Source: CAZPNX01 sp964588285
GTDB lineage: Bacteria > Edwardsbacteria > AC1 > EtOH8
DNA length: 64,000 nt
Assembly (NCBI GenBank): GCA_964588285.1
Contig: CAZPNX010000003.1
Span: forward strand, 111,994-175,993
Reading direction: 5' to 3'
Shown here in pieces: positions 26,021 to 35,164 of the stretch. The position numbers were made by a program, and so were the translations under genes. The notes under the pieces are model-generated. The model worked only from the letters and a program-made list of their open reading frames with translations, was not told where the DNA came from and made no database searches. Positions within the stretch are counted from its first letter, which is position 1, and every line of letters starts with the position of its first letter.

Positions 26021-26467
26021 ATGGCAGAAAAAATTGCATCCAGGGAGATGGTGGTCTTCAACCTGGGAAAGGCAAAGTTTGCACTTTCCACTGACCAGGT
26101 GCGCAGCATCGAGGAAATGCAGGAGATAGTACCGGTTCCCCAATCGCCTCCATACGTTTCCGGCCTCATCAACCTGCGCGGGGAGATAATTGCCGTTTTG
26201 GATCTTAGAAAAAGGCTGAAAATTTCCGACGCCCAGAACGGCCAGGACATGGTAACCATGGTGGCCGAGCACAAGGGCGAGGCGGTGGGCTTGGTGGTGG
26301 ACCGGGTGATTAGCGTGGAGCTGGCCGAAGGCAAGCCGGTGCCGGTGCCGGATACTGTGGCCGGCACCGAGGCCGGCGGGTTCTACCAGTCGGTGTTGGA
26401 ACTGGCGGACGATAAAATAATAATTCTCAACCTTGATAAAATACTTACTGTGGAGGAGGCCAAATGA
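26021..26467 (+). CDS. cheW: CheW chemotaxis coupling protein
   Basis: 148 aa, one CheW beta-barrel domain. The diagnostic segment reads VPQSPPYVSGLINLRGEIIAVLDLRKRL, followed by VGLVVDRVISV. It links receptors to CheA. ATG 26021 was chosen over an in-frame TTG at 25955, which overlaps the -10 element; GGGGAAG stands upstream. First gene of the long signalling cluster; its stop overlaps the cheY start by 4 nt (ATGA). Two further CheW-like genes lie at 43.5 and 47.9 kb; this one is closest to the standard form. Confidence 0.95.
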   Translation: MAEKIASREMVVFNLGKAKFALSTDQVRSIEEMQEIVPVPQSPPYVSGLINLRGEIIAVLDLRKRLKISDAQNGQDMVTMVAEHKGEAVGLVVDRVISVELAEGKPVPVPDTVAGTEAGGFYQSVLELADDKIIILNLDKILTVEEAK

Positions 26468-26826
26468 GCCGAAGGGTACTGGTGGTCGATGACGCCATCT
26501 TCATGCGGACCATGATCTCGGACATCCTGAAAAAGGGGGATTTCGAGGTCTGCGGCGAGGGCGCGACCGGGGCCGAGGCGGTGGAGCAATACAAGAAGCT
26601 CAAACCGGACCTGGTGATCATGGACATCATCATGCCGGACATGGGCGGGATCGAGGCCGTTAAGGCCATCATGCAGATCGACCCCAACGCCAGGATCCTG
26701 ATGTGCAGCGCTATGGGCCAGCAGGCGCTGGTGGTTGAGGCCATTCAGGCCGGGGCCAGGGACTTTGTGGTCAAGCCTTTCCAGCCGTCACGGGTGCTGG
26801 AGGCGGCCCAGCGGGCATTGAAGTAA
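26464..26826 (+). CDS. cheY: CheY-like response regulator
   Basis: 120 aa, a stand-alone receiver domain. Acidic pocket VVDDA near residue 9, phospho-acceptor Asp54 in MDIIMPD, Ser82 at the switch position and Lys104 in VVKPF. It takes the phosphoryl group from CheA. No output domain, so its target is a partner protein, possibly the MglA or PATAN proteins of this cluster, or a motor elsewhere (inference). Translationally coupled to cheW. Confidence 0.95.
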   Translation: MSRRVLVVDDAIFMRTMISDILKKGDFEVCGEGATGAEAVEQYKKLKPDLVIMDIIMPDMGGIEAVKAIMQIDPNARILMCSAMGQQALVVEAIQAGARDFVVKPFQPSRVLEAAQRALK

Positions 26827-26903
26827 AGACCGGGCCCGATCAGGCCGGGCTAGGGCGGAGTGGCCTCATCTGTCCGGCATTATCCCCTTTTCGCTGAACG
26901 GCA

Positions 26904-28844
26904 ATGGACGCCTCAAAATATCGGGACCTTTTCGTCTCCGAGACCCGGGAGCACTTGGTAAGCCTCAACCGGGCTTTGCTGGCATTGGAGAAGACGCCGG
27001 GGGACCAGGCCCTGTTGGACGAGGTCTTCCGCTCCATGCACACCATCAAGGGCATGGCCGCCTCCATCGGCCAAGACTTGGTGGCCGAGTTGACCCACCA
27101 GGCCGAGACCTTGCTGGACCGGATGCGGAAGCGCCAACTGCCGGTGGCCGAGGTCCAAATCGATCTAATGTTCGAGGCTCTGGACTTTCTGGAGGCAGCA
27201 GTGGCCGCCATCGGCCACGACCAGAGCCCGGACAGAAAGATGTCGGAACAGGCCGGGGAGATCGTCCGAAAGATGGAAGCCATGGCCGCAGTCCAAGCCC
27301 AGCCTGAGCCTGTTGCCCTGGCTTCGACCAGCGGCTGCGACTTCACCCGGATCAATCCGCTAAAGCTGCCTGGAGACACGATCTACAAAGTCAGGGTGCT
27401 GTTGGAACAAGATGTCGCCTTGAAATCGGCCCGGGCATATTTGGTGCTCCATAACCTGGAACAGATGGGCAAGGTGGCCTATACTGTGCCTGAAAGGCAC
27501 GATCTGGAGGCCGAGAGGTTCGACCGGGGTTTTTCGGTATTCTTAGTCTCCAAGCCCCTCGACCGCCAAGCCATCGAGGGCAACATCGCCTGCTCCGAGA
27601 TCGAGGACATCCAGATCGAAGAGATCAGGGAGGAGACCACCGAGGAGGCCATCGAACGCAAGACGGTAGGCGCCTTCCTGCAATTGGCCCAGGAGCGGCC
27701 CCGCGACATAAAGATCTCGGTACAAAGATTGGACACCCTGATGAACCTGGTGGGGGAGATGTTGGTTTGGCGCGACCGGCTGAAGCAGCTGATAATCGGG
27801 GTGGAGGATCCGGCCGTCCACGACGGGGTGGACAAGATCGCCCAGATAACCTCAGACCTGCAGCATGAAGTGTTGGCCGCCCGCCTGGTCCCCATGTCCG
27901 AGATATTCGACCGCTTTCCCCGGGTGGTGCGGGATGCGGCCAAGGCCTTGTCCAAGGAGATAGACTTTAAGGTGGAGGGCCGAGAGCTGGAGATGGACCG
28001 CTCCATCCTTCAGATGTTGGCCGAGCCTTTGGTACATCTGCTGCGAAACGCGGTGGACCACGGCGTGGAGACGCCGGAGAGGAGAGCGGCCTCTGGCAAG
28101 CCCCAGGCCGGCACCATCAGGCTGGCGGCCGCCAAGCTCAAGGATCAGGTGGTGATCACGGTCGAAGACGACGGCCGGGGGCTGGATGTGGAGGCCATCA
28201 GGCGCAAGGCGGTGGAGCGCGGACTGACCAGCCCGGAGAAGGCGGCCGCCCTTACTGAATCCCAACTGGCCGAGTTCATCGCCATGCCCGGCTTTTCCAC
28301 GGCCGAGAAGGTGACCGAGGTTTCGGGAAGGGGCGTCGGCTTGGATGTGGTTAAGAACAAGGTGGAGGCCATGGGCGGCAGCCTGCGCATCGAAAGCCGG
28401 CCCGGGGCCGGGACCACCTTCCTGGTGACAGTGCCCTTGTCGTTGGCCATCATCCGCACCCTGTTGGTGGGGGTGGAGGGCGACTGCTACTCGATCCCCA
28501 TGTCGCAGGTCAGGGAGACGGTCGAGGTCAAACCGGACGACGTCAAGACCCTTCAGGGGAAACCGCTGTTCCTCTTCCGACGCCGGGCCATCCCCCTGGC
28601 CCACTTGGGCCGGGCCCTGGGACGAAGTCGGAGAGAGGATAGGCTTTCCGGTCCGGCAGTTGTGGTGGAGCGTCAGGGGGGTGAGGCCGCCCTACTCATC
28701 GATCGTATGCTGGGCCAGCAGGAAGTCGTCATCAAGCCGCTTTCCGGGCTGGTAAAGCATATCCGCACCTTTTCCGGGGCCACCATCAGCCGCGAGGGTA
28801 GGCCGATGCTGATTGTGGACGTCAACAATCTGTTGCTCCAATAG
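26904..28844 (+). CDS. cheA: CheA chemotaxis histidine kinase
   Basis: 646 aa. P1 HPt domain at 1-110 with phospho-His46 in SMHTIKGMA; a P2-like region at about 155-240; the dimerisation helices (DIKISVQRLDTLMNLVGEML) at about 255-320; the ATPase with HLLRNAVDHGVE (N box), VEDDGRGLD (G1) and GRGVGLDVVK (G2); and a C-terminal CheW-like P5 domain. It phosphorylates CheY and CheB. It lies 77 nt after cheY. No strong ribosome site. Confidence 0.97.
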   Translation: MDASKYRDLFVSETREHLVSLNRALLALEKTPGDQALLDEVFRSMHTIKGMAASIGQDLVAELTHQAETLLDRMRKRQLPVAEVQIDLMFEALDFLEAAVAAIGHDQSPDRKMSEQAGEIVRKMEAMAAVQAQPEPVALASTSGCDFTRINPLKLPGDTIYKVRVLLEQDVALKSARAYLVLHNLEQMGKVAYTVPERHDLEAERFDRGFSVFLVSKPLDRQAIEGNIACSEIEDIQIEEIREETTEEAIERKTVGAFLQLAQERPRDIKISVQRLDTLMNLVGEMLVWRDRLKQLIIGVEDPAVHDGVDKIAQITSDLQHEVLAARLVPMSEIFDRFPRVVRDAAKALSKEIDFKVEGRELEMDRSILQMLAEPLVHLLRNAVDHGVETPERRAASGKPQAGTIRLAAAKLKDQVVITVEDDGRGLDVEAIRRKAVERGLTSPEKAAALTESQLAEFIAMPGFSTAEKVTEVSGRGVGLDVVKNKVEAMGGSLRIESRPGAGTTFLVTVPLSLAIIRTLLVGVEGDCYSIPMSQVRETVEVKPDDVKTLQGKPLFLFRRRAIPLAHLGRALGRSRREDRLSGPAVVVERQGGEAALLIDRMLGQQEVVIKPLSGLVKHIRTFSGATISREGRPMLIVDVNNLLLQ

Positions 28845-29010
28845 CCAATCGACCATGAAAATTTAAATATCGAAATGCGAAACAAATAGACAAACCTAAT
28901 ACGCTGAGGTTGTTTCAGGATTAATAATCCTAATTTCGAATCTTCGCCGGGCCCGGAAGTAAGATTATACTCAAACAAAAATATACCACCGCAAGGAAGG
29001 AACAAGGATC

Positions 29011-29628
29011 ATGGAGATCGCCAAACTGGGCGCCATACAGATGGACGCCCTCAAGGAGGTGGCCAACATTGGAGCCTGTCACGCGGCCACGGCGCTGTCC
29101 GAGCTGACCGGGGAAAAGGTGCTGGTCAACGTGCCGGTGATCAGGATCAACCCCATCGAGAAGGTTTTCGAGATGGTGGCCAAACCCCAGGATGCGGTGG
29201 CCGGGGTGCTCATCTATTTTCTGGGCGACATGACCGGCCGCACCCTGCTGATGTTTCCCCAAGAGGCGGCCTGGCATCTGGCCGACTGCCTGCTGCATAG
29301 ACCGCTGGGCACCACCCGGGCGTTCACCGAGATCGAGGAGAGCGCCATGAAGGAGGTGTCCAACGTCCTGACCTGTGCCTATATGAACGCCCTAGGCGAT
29401 CTCTTGGGATTGGTAATGGTGCCCTCGGTGCCCAGCATGACGGTGGACATGGCCTCGGCGGTGCTCCAGGCGGTGTCGTTGGACTTCGGCTCGGATAAGG
29501 AGGTGGTCTTCTGCATCGAAACCGAATTCCGTTTCGTAGAGAAGGAGACGGTCTTAAACGGCTACTTCCTGCTGCTGCCGGATCCGGATTCGCTGGAGGT
29601 GATACTCAAGGCGATACATCTGGGCTAG
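29011..29628 (+). CDS. cheC: CheC-type CheY-P phosphatase
   Basis: 205 aa. Two internally repeated active-site helices of the CheC/CheX/FliY family are visible: LKEVANIGACHAATAL and MKEVSNVLTCAYMNAL, each with the E-x2-N pair. It dephosphorylates CheY-P and is normally stimulated by CheD, which is also present at 40.9 kb; there is no CheZ. AAGGAAGGAACAAGG upstream. The 166-nt gap before it holds only AT-rich sequence with a small AGGATT/AATCCT hairpin. Confidence 0.93.
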   Translation: MEIAKLGAIQMDALKEVANIGACHAATALSELTGEKVLVNVPVIRINPIEKVFEMVAKPQDAVAGVLIYFLGDMTGRTLLMFPQEAAWHLADCLLHRPLGTTRAFTEIEESAMKEVSNVLTCAYMNALGDLLGLVMVPSVPSMTVDMASAVLQAVSLDFGSDKEVVFCIETEFRFVEKETVLNGYFLLLPDPDSLEVILKAIHLG

Positions 29629-29640
29629 GGCAAGGGTCAT

Positions 29641-29720
29641 GGGTTGAGGGGTAAGGGGAAAGGGTAAGGGGAAAGGGGAAAGGGTAAAGGGTAAAGGGAT
29701 AAGAGATAAGGGATAAGGCA
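29641..29720 (+). repeat. purine-rich GGGTAAAGGGGAAA tract
   Basis: About 80 nt with almost no C, made of imperfect 6-7 nt units (GGGGTAA, GGGGAAA, AGGGTAA, GGGATAA) between cheC and the large TPR gene. The G-runs are regularly spaced and could form a quadruplex or a triplex; no reading frame or spacer structure is present. Confidence 0.75.
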
Positions 29721-29779
29721 ATGGCGAATGGCGATTAGCGAATAGTGAAGAGAATAAGTTATTCAGATCAAGTGATCCG

Positions 29780-32620
29780 ATGGACAGCGGAGTAAACACG
29801 TCCGGACAGCCCTCGGTCAGCCCCGAGGAGCAGCAGATACTGCGCAGCTTCCGGGCCCGCATCGACCCTGGAGACGCTTCGGCCCACAACAACCTGGGGG
29901 TGGTGCTTTTCAACAAAGGCATGTATCCCGAGGCGGTGGAGGTGTTGCAGAAGGCCCTGGAGATCGACCCCCACAACGTACTGGCCAGGCACAACCTGGA
30001 GGTGGTCTACCGGCGCAGCGGGCATTACCAGGATGAGATCGCCCAGGCCGAGGCCCAGGTGCGGGCCACACCCGACGCCCAATCGTTCTTCCGGCTGGCC
30101 GAGGCCCTGCGCAACACCGGTCAGTACGAAGCGGCTGCCAAGGCCTATCGCAAGGTGCTAAAGCTCAAACCTCAGGACCTGCTGGCCCACCTCTACCTGG
30201 GCCTGACCCTCAAGCAGCACGGCCGTTTCCAAGAGGCGGCCGAGGTCTACCAAGAGGCGCTGAAGCTGGCTCCGGACTCCTATGTCATCCATACCGCCCT
30301 GGGCGAGATCCACTACAACCTGGGCCTATTGGACCAGTCCATCCGCGAGTTGGAGTCGGCTATCAGAATCAACCCCGATGGAGCCGAGGCCCACTTTCTT
30401 TTAGGCTTCACCTACGGAGAGAAGGGCCTGCTGCAGAAGGCCATCGAGGAATCCAAGCGGGCCATCGCCCTCAACCCCAACTACGCCAAGGCTCAGGCCA
30501 ATCTGGGGATCGAGTACTACAGCCAGGACCTGCTGACCGAGATCAAGCGGCATCTGGAAGACCAGCCCGAGGTCTCGCCAGACGCCTTCATGACCCATTA
30601 CAATCTGGGGATGGGCTTCCGCCGCAAGGGCCTGTTCAAGCAGGCGCTGCGCGAGTTCGAGCAGGCTCTGGCAGCCGAGGGCGAGGACCGCATCATCCAC
30701 AAGGAGGTTGGCGAGATCTATCTGTTCATGGGCCAGAACCAGAAGGCGGCCGAAGCCTACCAGCAGGCTTTGGAGTTCGAACCGCGGAATGCCAAACTCT
30801 ACAACGACATCGGTCTGGCCCAGCACCGCATGGGGCGGGTGGAGGAGGCGGTCAAGTGGTACCAGCGAGCTTTGGAGATAGACCCCTCATATGTTTTCGC
30901 CCACAACAACCTGGGGATCGCCTATTTCTACTTGGGTCAGGAGGACCAGGCGGTGGCTTCGCTCAAGCGGGCGGTGGAGAGCATGGTGGAGTACGGCGAC
31001 GCCCACTTCAATCTGGGCCTGATCTACGCCAAGAAGGGCCAGGACGACGCGGCCATGATGGAGTACCAGAAGGTGCTCTCGCTCAACCAGCAGTCGGCCC
31101 TGGCCCGCAACAATATCGGGCTTCTCTACCTCAAGCGCAAGCAGCATGACAAGGCCCTGGCCGAGTTCGAGGAGAGCATCAGGCTTGATCCGGGGTTTGC
31201 CGAGGCTTGGTACAACAAGGGGTTCGTTCTATCGGCCCTGGAGCGCTATCAGGAATCGCTGGCCGCCACCAAGAAGGCCATGGAGCTTAAGAGCCATTAC
31301 ACCGGCGGCTCCTTCAAGCTGGGCATTGATTTCTACGTCGACGATCCCGATCTATTGGTTCTGGAGGAGTGGAAGGGGTCGGGGCAGGAGCGGGGCTCCA
31401 CGGTCTCCGATGATATCTTCGGCGGCGTGCTGGAGGAGGCAGCCTTGAGGGGCAAGGGGGCGAGGTTTGAGGGTCAAGGGATAAGAGTCGAAGGCAGGCC
31501 CTTCGACTCGGCTCAGGGCAGGCCCTTGGACGGAGTTTATCTCGATGAGAGAGGGACTCAGGGCAGAGGGACAAGGGATGAAGGGCAAGCGGCAACTTTG
31601 GTAAACTCTGGGACGGCGGGCAAAGTGTGGTCGGTCCACGACGAGGTCGAGGCCATGCACCAGGCCAAGAAAGAGGGCAAGAAGGAAGACGTCAGACGGA
31701 AAGCCAAGATTATCTTGGAACAACAGCCCCAGAACCTTCCTGCCCTGCAGGCCCTGGCCGACCTAGCCTATGATGACGCCCAATGGCCCGAGGCGGTGGT
31801 GCGCTACGGGGTGCTGGTCAGCCAGGAGCCGGACAACGCCGATTTCCGGATAAAGCTCTCCCGGGTTCTTCTGGCCCAGGGGGAGATGGACCGGGCGGTC
31901 GAGATGCTGGAGGCGGGGCTGGAGGCCTCGCCGCAGAACGCAGGCATGCTCTCCGAGCTGGGCGGCATCGAGCTCAGACGCGGAGCGCTCAAGAGGGCCC
32001 AGGAGATGTACGAACGGGCCCTGACCCTGGATAGGGAGAGCATCCCGCTCTACCTGGGATTGGGCCAGGCCTTCGAGCTGCAGGGCCAGGCCGAGGAGGC
32101 CACCATGGCCTACCGCCAGGCTATAAAACTGAACCCCAAGCTGCCGCAGGGTTACTGCCGGCTGGGCGAGCTACTGGCCAGCCAGGGAAAGCTGGATCAG
32201 GCGGCCGAGGAGCTGCGCAAGGCCATTATAAACCAGCCGGGCTTCCTGGAGGCGCATCTGGCCCTGGGCGAAGTCTACCTGAGGCAGAACATCTGCGACA
32301 AGGCCGGGGTGGAGTTCGCCATCGCCGCCAAGATAGACCCTCAGAGCTTCGGGGCTCTGATGGGCCAGGCCCAGGTGGCCACCAAGACGGGGAAGTACCA
32401 GGAGGCGGAGGAGACCTGCCGCAGGCTGATGGAGACCCACGGCGACCGGGCCGAGCTCCACCTGCTGTGGGGCCGCATCCAGGCGCACCAGGGCCGGACC
32501 CGGGACGCGGTGGAGTCGTGGCAGAAAGCCATAAAGTTCGCCAAGGACGAATCGGTCAAGCTCCAGGCCAAGAAGGCCATCGACGCCGCCCTGCAGTGGG
32601 AGGAAGTGGCGGGTTCCTAA
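29780..32620 (+). CDS. large TPR-repeat protein of the chemosensory/MglA cluster
   Basis: 946 aa without signal peptide, so cytosolic. Two TPR solenoids (about 15-540 and 625-940), roughly 22 repeats such as YQQALEFEPRNAKLYNDIGLAQHRMG-type units, are joined by a low-complexity linker at about 555-620. The linker is rich in G, R, E and D and contains an in-frame 24-bp repeat (31493-31535). Likely a scaffold for the neighbouring Che/MglA proteins (inference from position). It starts 150 nt after cheC; the ribosome site is weak. Confidence 0.88.
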   Translation: MDSGVNTSGQPSVSPEEQQILRSFRARIDPGDASAHNNLGVVLFNKGMYPEAVEVLQKALEIDPHNVLARHNLEVVYRRSGHYQDEIAQAEAQVRATPDAQSFFRLAEALRNTGQYEAAAKAYRKVLKLKPQDLLAHLYLGLTLKQHGRFQEAAEVYQEALKLAPDSYVIHTALGEIHYNLGLLDQSIRELESAIRINPDGAEAHFLLGFTYGEKGLLQKAIEESKRAIALNPNYAKAQANLGIEYYSQDLLTEIKRHLEDQPEVSPDAFMTHYNLGMGFRRKGLFKQALREFEQALAAEGEDRIIHKEVGEIYLFMGQNQKAAEAYQQALEFEPRNAKLYNDIGLAQHRMGRVEEAVKWYQRALEIDPSYVFAHNNLGIAYFYLGQEDQAVASLKRAVESMVEYGDAHFNLGLIYAKKGQDDAAMMEYQKVLSLNQQSALARNNIGLLYLKRKQHDKALAEFEESIRLDPGFAEAWYNKGFVLSALERYQESLAATKKAMELKSHYTGGSFKLGIDFYVDDPDLLVLEEWKGSGQERGSTVSDDIFGGVLEEAALRGKGARFEGQGIRVEGRPFDSAQGRPLDGVYLDERGTQGRGTRDEGQAATLVNSGTAGKVWSVHDEVEAMHQAKKEGKKEDVRRKAKIILEQQPQNLPALQALADLAYDDAQWPEAVVRYGVLVSQEPDNADFRIKLSRVLLAQGEMDRAVEMLEAGLEASPQNAGMLSELGGIELRRGALKRAQEMYERALTLDRESIPLYLGLGQAFELQGQAEEATMAYRQAIKLNPKLPQGYCRLGELLASQGKLDQAAEELRKAIINQPGFLEAHLALGEVYLRQNICDKAGVEFAIAAKIDPQSFGALMGQAQVATKTGKYQEAEETCRRLMETHGDRAELHLLWGRIQAHQGRTRDAVESWQKAIKFAKDESVKLQAKKAIDAALQWEEVAGS
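31493..31535 (+). repeat. in-frame 24-bp repeat with CTTCGACTCGGCTCAG core
   Basis: GGCAGGCCCTT recurs at exactly 24 bp (31493 and 31517), encoding RPFDSAQG then RPLDG. The core CTTCGACTCGGCTCAG (31501-31516) is the exact reverse complement of 12363-12378, and CATTCGACTTCGCTCAGGGC at 47789 is a variant. A dispersed element appears to have entered the TPR linker. Confidence 0.8.
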
Positions 32621-32929
32621 AGCAACAAACACCAAATTCGAAATACGAAACAAAAACGAAGCACTAATAACAGCAAACCGAAAGCGATTTCAAGTTTCAC
32701 GCATTTGGTTTTGTCATTGTTTCGTGCTTCGATATTCGGATTTCGGATTTGCCGGAGATAGTAGTAAGTTGTCAACCGTAATAGCTTCAAATTTGCCATA
32801 AAGGCGCTAAGCCGCTAGTAAACGGGCCATGAACGAAACACGCAAGAAATAAACATACATCCGCAATCCCTAAACAATAACACGTAACAATCAAACGCCC
32901 AACAGTAAACACGTAAACTCGGTGACCAA
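32621..32929. repeat. AT-rich intergenic stretch with imperfect inverted AATTCGAAATACGAAAC repeats
   Basis: 309 nt without a convincing gene. Left arm CAAATTCGAAATACGAAAC (from 32633) is loosely inverted as GTTTCGTGCTTCGATATTCGGATTTCGGATTTG-like sequence ending at 32752. The remainder (32760-32929) is unremarkable AT-rich sequence that could hold a promoter, but I see no clear hexamer pair. Confidence 0.6.
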
Positions 32930-34177
32930 ATGGCTATCGAAGGCCCCATAAAAGAGCTTAACCTGATGGACCTGTTCCAGCTTTTGGCCATGTCCCGCAA
33001 GTCGGGGGTGCTGACGCTGGACTCCACCCAGAACGTGGGCCAGGTCTTCTTCTCGGGCGGCAACATCACCCGGGCCACCCTGCAGCAGGGCGAGGAGAAG
33101 CTGGGCCAGAAGATGGTGCGCGACGGCAAGCTTTCGGCGGGCGAGGTCGACTCCCTGCTCCAGGAGCAGTCGGGGCGCAAGCCCCGCAAGCCCCTGGGGA
33201 CCCTGGCGGTGGAGACGGCCGGCCTGCCCAAGAACGTGGTCATGGAGAAGCTGCGGGCCCAGGTGGAGGACGTGGTGGCCATCATCATGGACTGGCACGA
33301 CGGCTACTTCCGTTTCGAGGAGATGGAGCTGCCGCCGGATCAGGACCTGGGCTTCTCCCTGGTGACCGAGAACGTCATCATGGAGGTCTCCCGGCGGCTG
33401 GACGAATGGTCCAAGATCCGCTCCCGCCTGCCGGACCTAGACATGGTGCTGGTGCTGTCACCGGGATCGGACGTCACCTCGGGCAAGCTGGACATCAAGC
33501 CCGAGGAGTGGCTGATCTTGGCCTCCATCGACGGCCGACGCACCGCCCGCCAGGTGATCCAATCGGTGGGGGGCGAGGATTTCGAGACCGCCAAGGTCAT
33601 CTACGGGCTGATCGCCACCGGGCTGGTGAAGGTCAGCGGCCGGCGGACCCCGCTGGAGATGGAGCTGCAGCAGCCGGTCCAGGATCCGCTGGCGGCGGGC
33701 GTGGCCAAGCTCCGAAAGGGTGAGATCAAAGAGGCCATCGAGGACTTTACCAGGATCCTGCAACAGGAGCCGGACAAGGCCGCCGCCCATCTGCATCTGG
33801 GCGAGGCCTACTATCAAAGCGAGTCCTACGACGAAGCGGTCATGGAATTCAAACTGGCCAGCCAGGGCCAGGACCACGATCCGGAGATCAACTACCTCTT
33901 GGGCTACACCTATGCCAGGCTGGGCCGGCTGGAGCTGGCGGTGGAGCGCTGGGAAAAATTCCTGGCCTACGCCGGAACCGAGGCCAGGGCTCAGGAGGTC
34001 AGGGATCTGGTGCGCTTGGCGGTGCAGTGGGCCGAGAGCCTAGAGAAGAGGAAGCCCTCGTGGACGGCCGCCGGCGCCGCCAAGGTCTCCCAGCCGCCGG
34101 CCGAATCCAGCCAGCTGCCGGCCGAGGCCAAGGCCTGGCTGGAAAGGATGCGCAGCGCCAGACCTATAAAGAAATAG
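32930..34177 (+). CDS. DUF4388 (PATAN) - TPR protein
   Basis: 415 aa. The N-terminal DUF4388 domain starts with MAIEGPIKELNLMDLFQLL, then SGVLTL and VFFSGGNITRATL, the standard opening. A winged-helix-like middle region (WLILASIDGRRTARQVIQ, ETAKVIYGLIATGLVKV) precedes about four TPRs and a Pro/Ala tail. PATAN proteins are linked to response-regulator signalling and to gliding or pilus regulation in cyanobacteria and deltaproteobacteria. A paralog is at 38.4 kb. GGTGA upstream of the ATG. Confidence 0.88.
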   Translation: MAIEGPIKELNLMDLFQLLAMSRKSGVLTLDSTQNVGQVFFSGGNITRATLQQGEEKLGQKMVRDGKLSAGEVDSLLQEQSGRKPRKPLGTLAVETAGLPKNVVMEKLRAQVEDVVAIIMDWHDGYFRFEEMELPPDQDLGFSLVTENVIMEVSRRLDEWSKIRSRLPDLDMVLVLSPGSDVTSGKLDIKPEEWLILASIDGRRTARQVIQSVGGEDFETAKVIYGLIATGLVKVSGRRTPLEMELQQPVQDPLAAGVAKLRKGEIKEAIEDFTRILQQEPDKAAAHLHLGEAYYQSESYDEAVMEFKLASQGQDHDPEINYLLGYTYARLGRLELAVERWEKFLAYAGTEARAQEVRDLVRLAVQWAESLEKRKPSWTAAGAAKVSQPPAESSQLPAEAKAWLERMRSARPIKK

Positions 34178-34255
34178 CTATATAAAATCCGCATATACCA
34201 GCCACAGTTTTACGGCCCTAAACGATATCATAAACCTCGATTCCATAAGACGCTC

Positions 34256-35164
34256 ATGGCAGAAAGTACCGCTTATAACGCAGGGGCATCCGAGCAGCTG
34301 GTCAACGACCCCTCCTCCCAGCTGTTCGCCTCCCTGGCCGATTTCTACCGGGAGAACGGACTTTTGTCCGAGGCCATCGAGATCTGCCGCTCCGGCCTGG
34401 AGAACAATCCGGATAATCTGGAGGGGAGGCTGGTGCTGGCCAAATGCTTTTTCGCCGCCAGAAATTTCAGCAGCGCCCGAGAGCAGGTGACCAGGGTGTT
34501 GACCATCCAGCCGGAGAACACCGCGGCCAAGAAACTGCTGGGGGAGATCGACCGTGAGGAGAAACCGGCAGCCGCCACGGTCACGCCCAAAGAGTTTTCC
34601 GCCAAAACCGCCGAGCCGGCACCGGCGGAGGTAAAGCCCAAGCTTGAGTATGTAGAATCAATCGATGACGCCAAGGCCAAAACGGAAGCGCCGGCCCCTT
34701 TGCCGCCGGCCGATTCCAAAATAACCCCGGCCCGGCCCCAAGCGGAACCGGGCCCGCCCCAGACCGACCGCCCTCCGATGACCAATTACCACCGGGTGCT
34801 CCAGGACTTGGTGCAGACTCCGCAGATCATGGCCGGCCTGCTGGTGGACGAGTCGGGTTTTGTGGTGGCCAGCGCCTATGATCCCAAGTCCCAGGCAGCC
34901 ACCGAGGAGGAGGCGGCCGGAGCCCTGGCGGTCTCCATTTTTAAAACCGGCCGCGAATCCATGCAAAAGATCAGGATGGGAGAGCTGGAGAAAATCGTTA
35001 TCGATACCGCCGGAGAAAAGATCTTCCTGAACCGAGCCGGGTCCATGCTGCTGCTGGTGTCGGCCGAGACCTCGGCCAAGGTGGGACTGGTGGCGGTCAA
35101 CACCAGGCAGGCGGTGGACCGGGTCAAGGGCCAGGGACCGGCCCAGGCGGAGAAGAGGACATGA
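34256..35164 (+). CDS. TPR - roadblock/LC7 protein
   Basis: 302 aa. Residues 15-100 form two or three TPRs (LFASLADFYRENGLLSEAIEICRSGL). A Pro/Ala-rich linker follows, then a C-terminal roadblock/LC7 domain (HRVLQDLVQTPQIMAGLLVDESGFVVASA to VGLVAVNTRQAVDRV). Roadblock proteins act as GAPs or platforms for small GTPases such as MglA, encoded about 1 kb downstream. It overlaps the next roadblock gene by 4 nt, suggesting the two form a heterodimer (inference). Confidence 0.88.
   Translation: MAESTAYNAGASEQLVNDPSSQLFASLADFYRENGLLSEAIEICRSGLENNPDNLEGRLVLAKCFFAARNFSSAREQVTRVLTIQPENTAAKKLLGEIDREEKPAAATVTPKEFSAKTAEPAPAEVKPKLEYVESIDDAKAKTEAPAPLPPADSKITPARPQAEPGPPQTDRPPMTNYHRVLQDLVQTPQIMAGLLVDESGFVVASAYDPKSQAATEEEAAGALAVSIFKTGRESMQKIRMGELEKIVIDTAGEKIFLNRAGSMLLLVSAETSAKVGLVAVNTRQAVDRVKGQGPAQAEKRT

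Noticed and set aside
29641..29720. possible CRISPR or VNTR array
   Set aside because: Units are 6-7 nt, imperfect and without spacers; it is simple purine-rich sequence.
31314..31595. antisense open frame with Cys/Pro/Glu/Ser/Arg-rich repeats
   Set aside because: It is the complement of the inserted 24-bp repeat and TPR codons; such translations are a known artefact of this repeat type.
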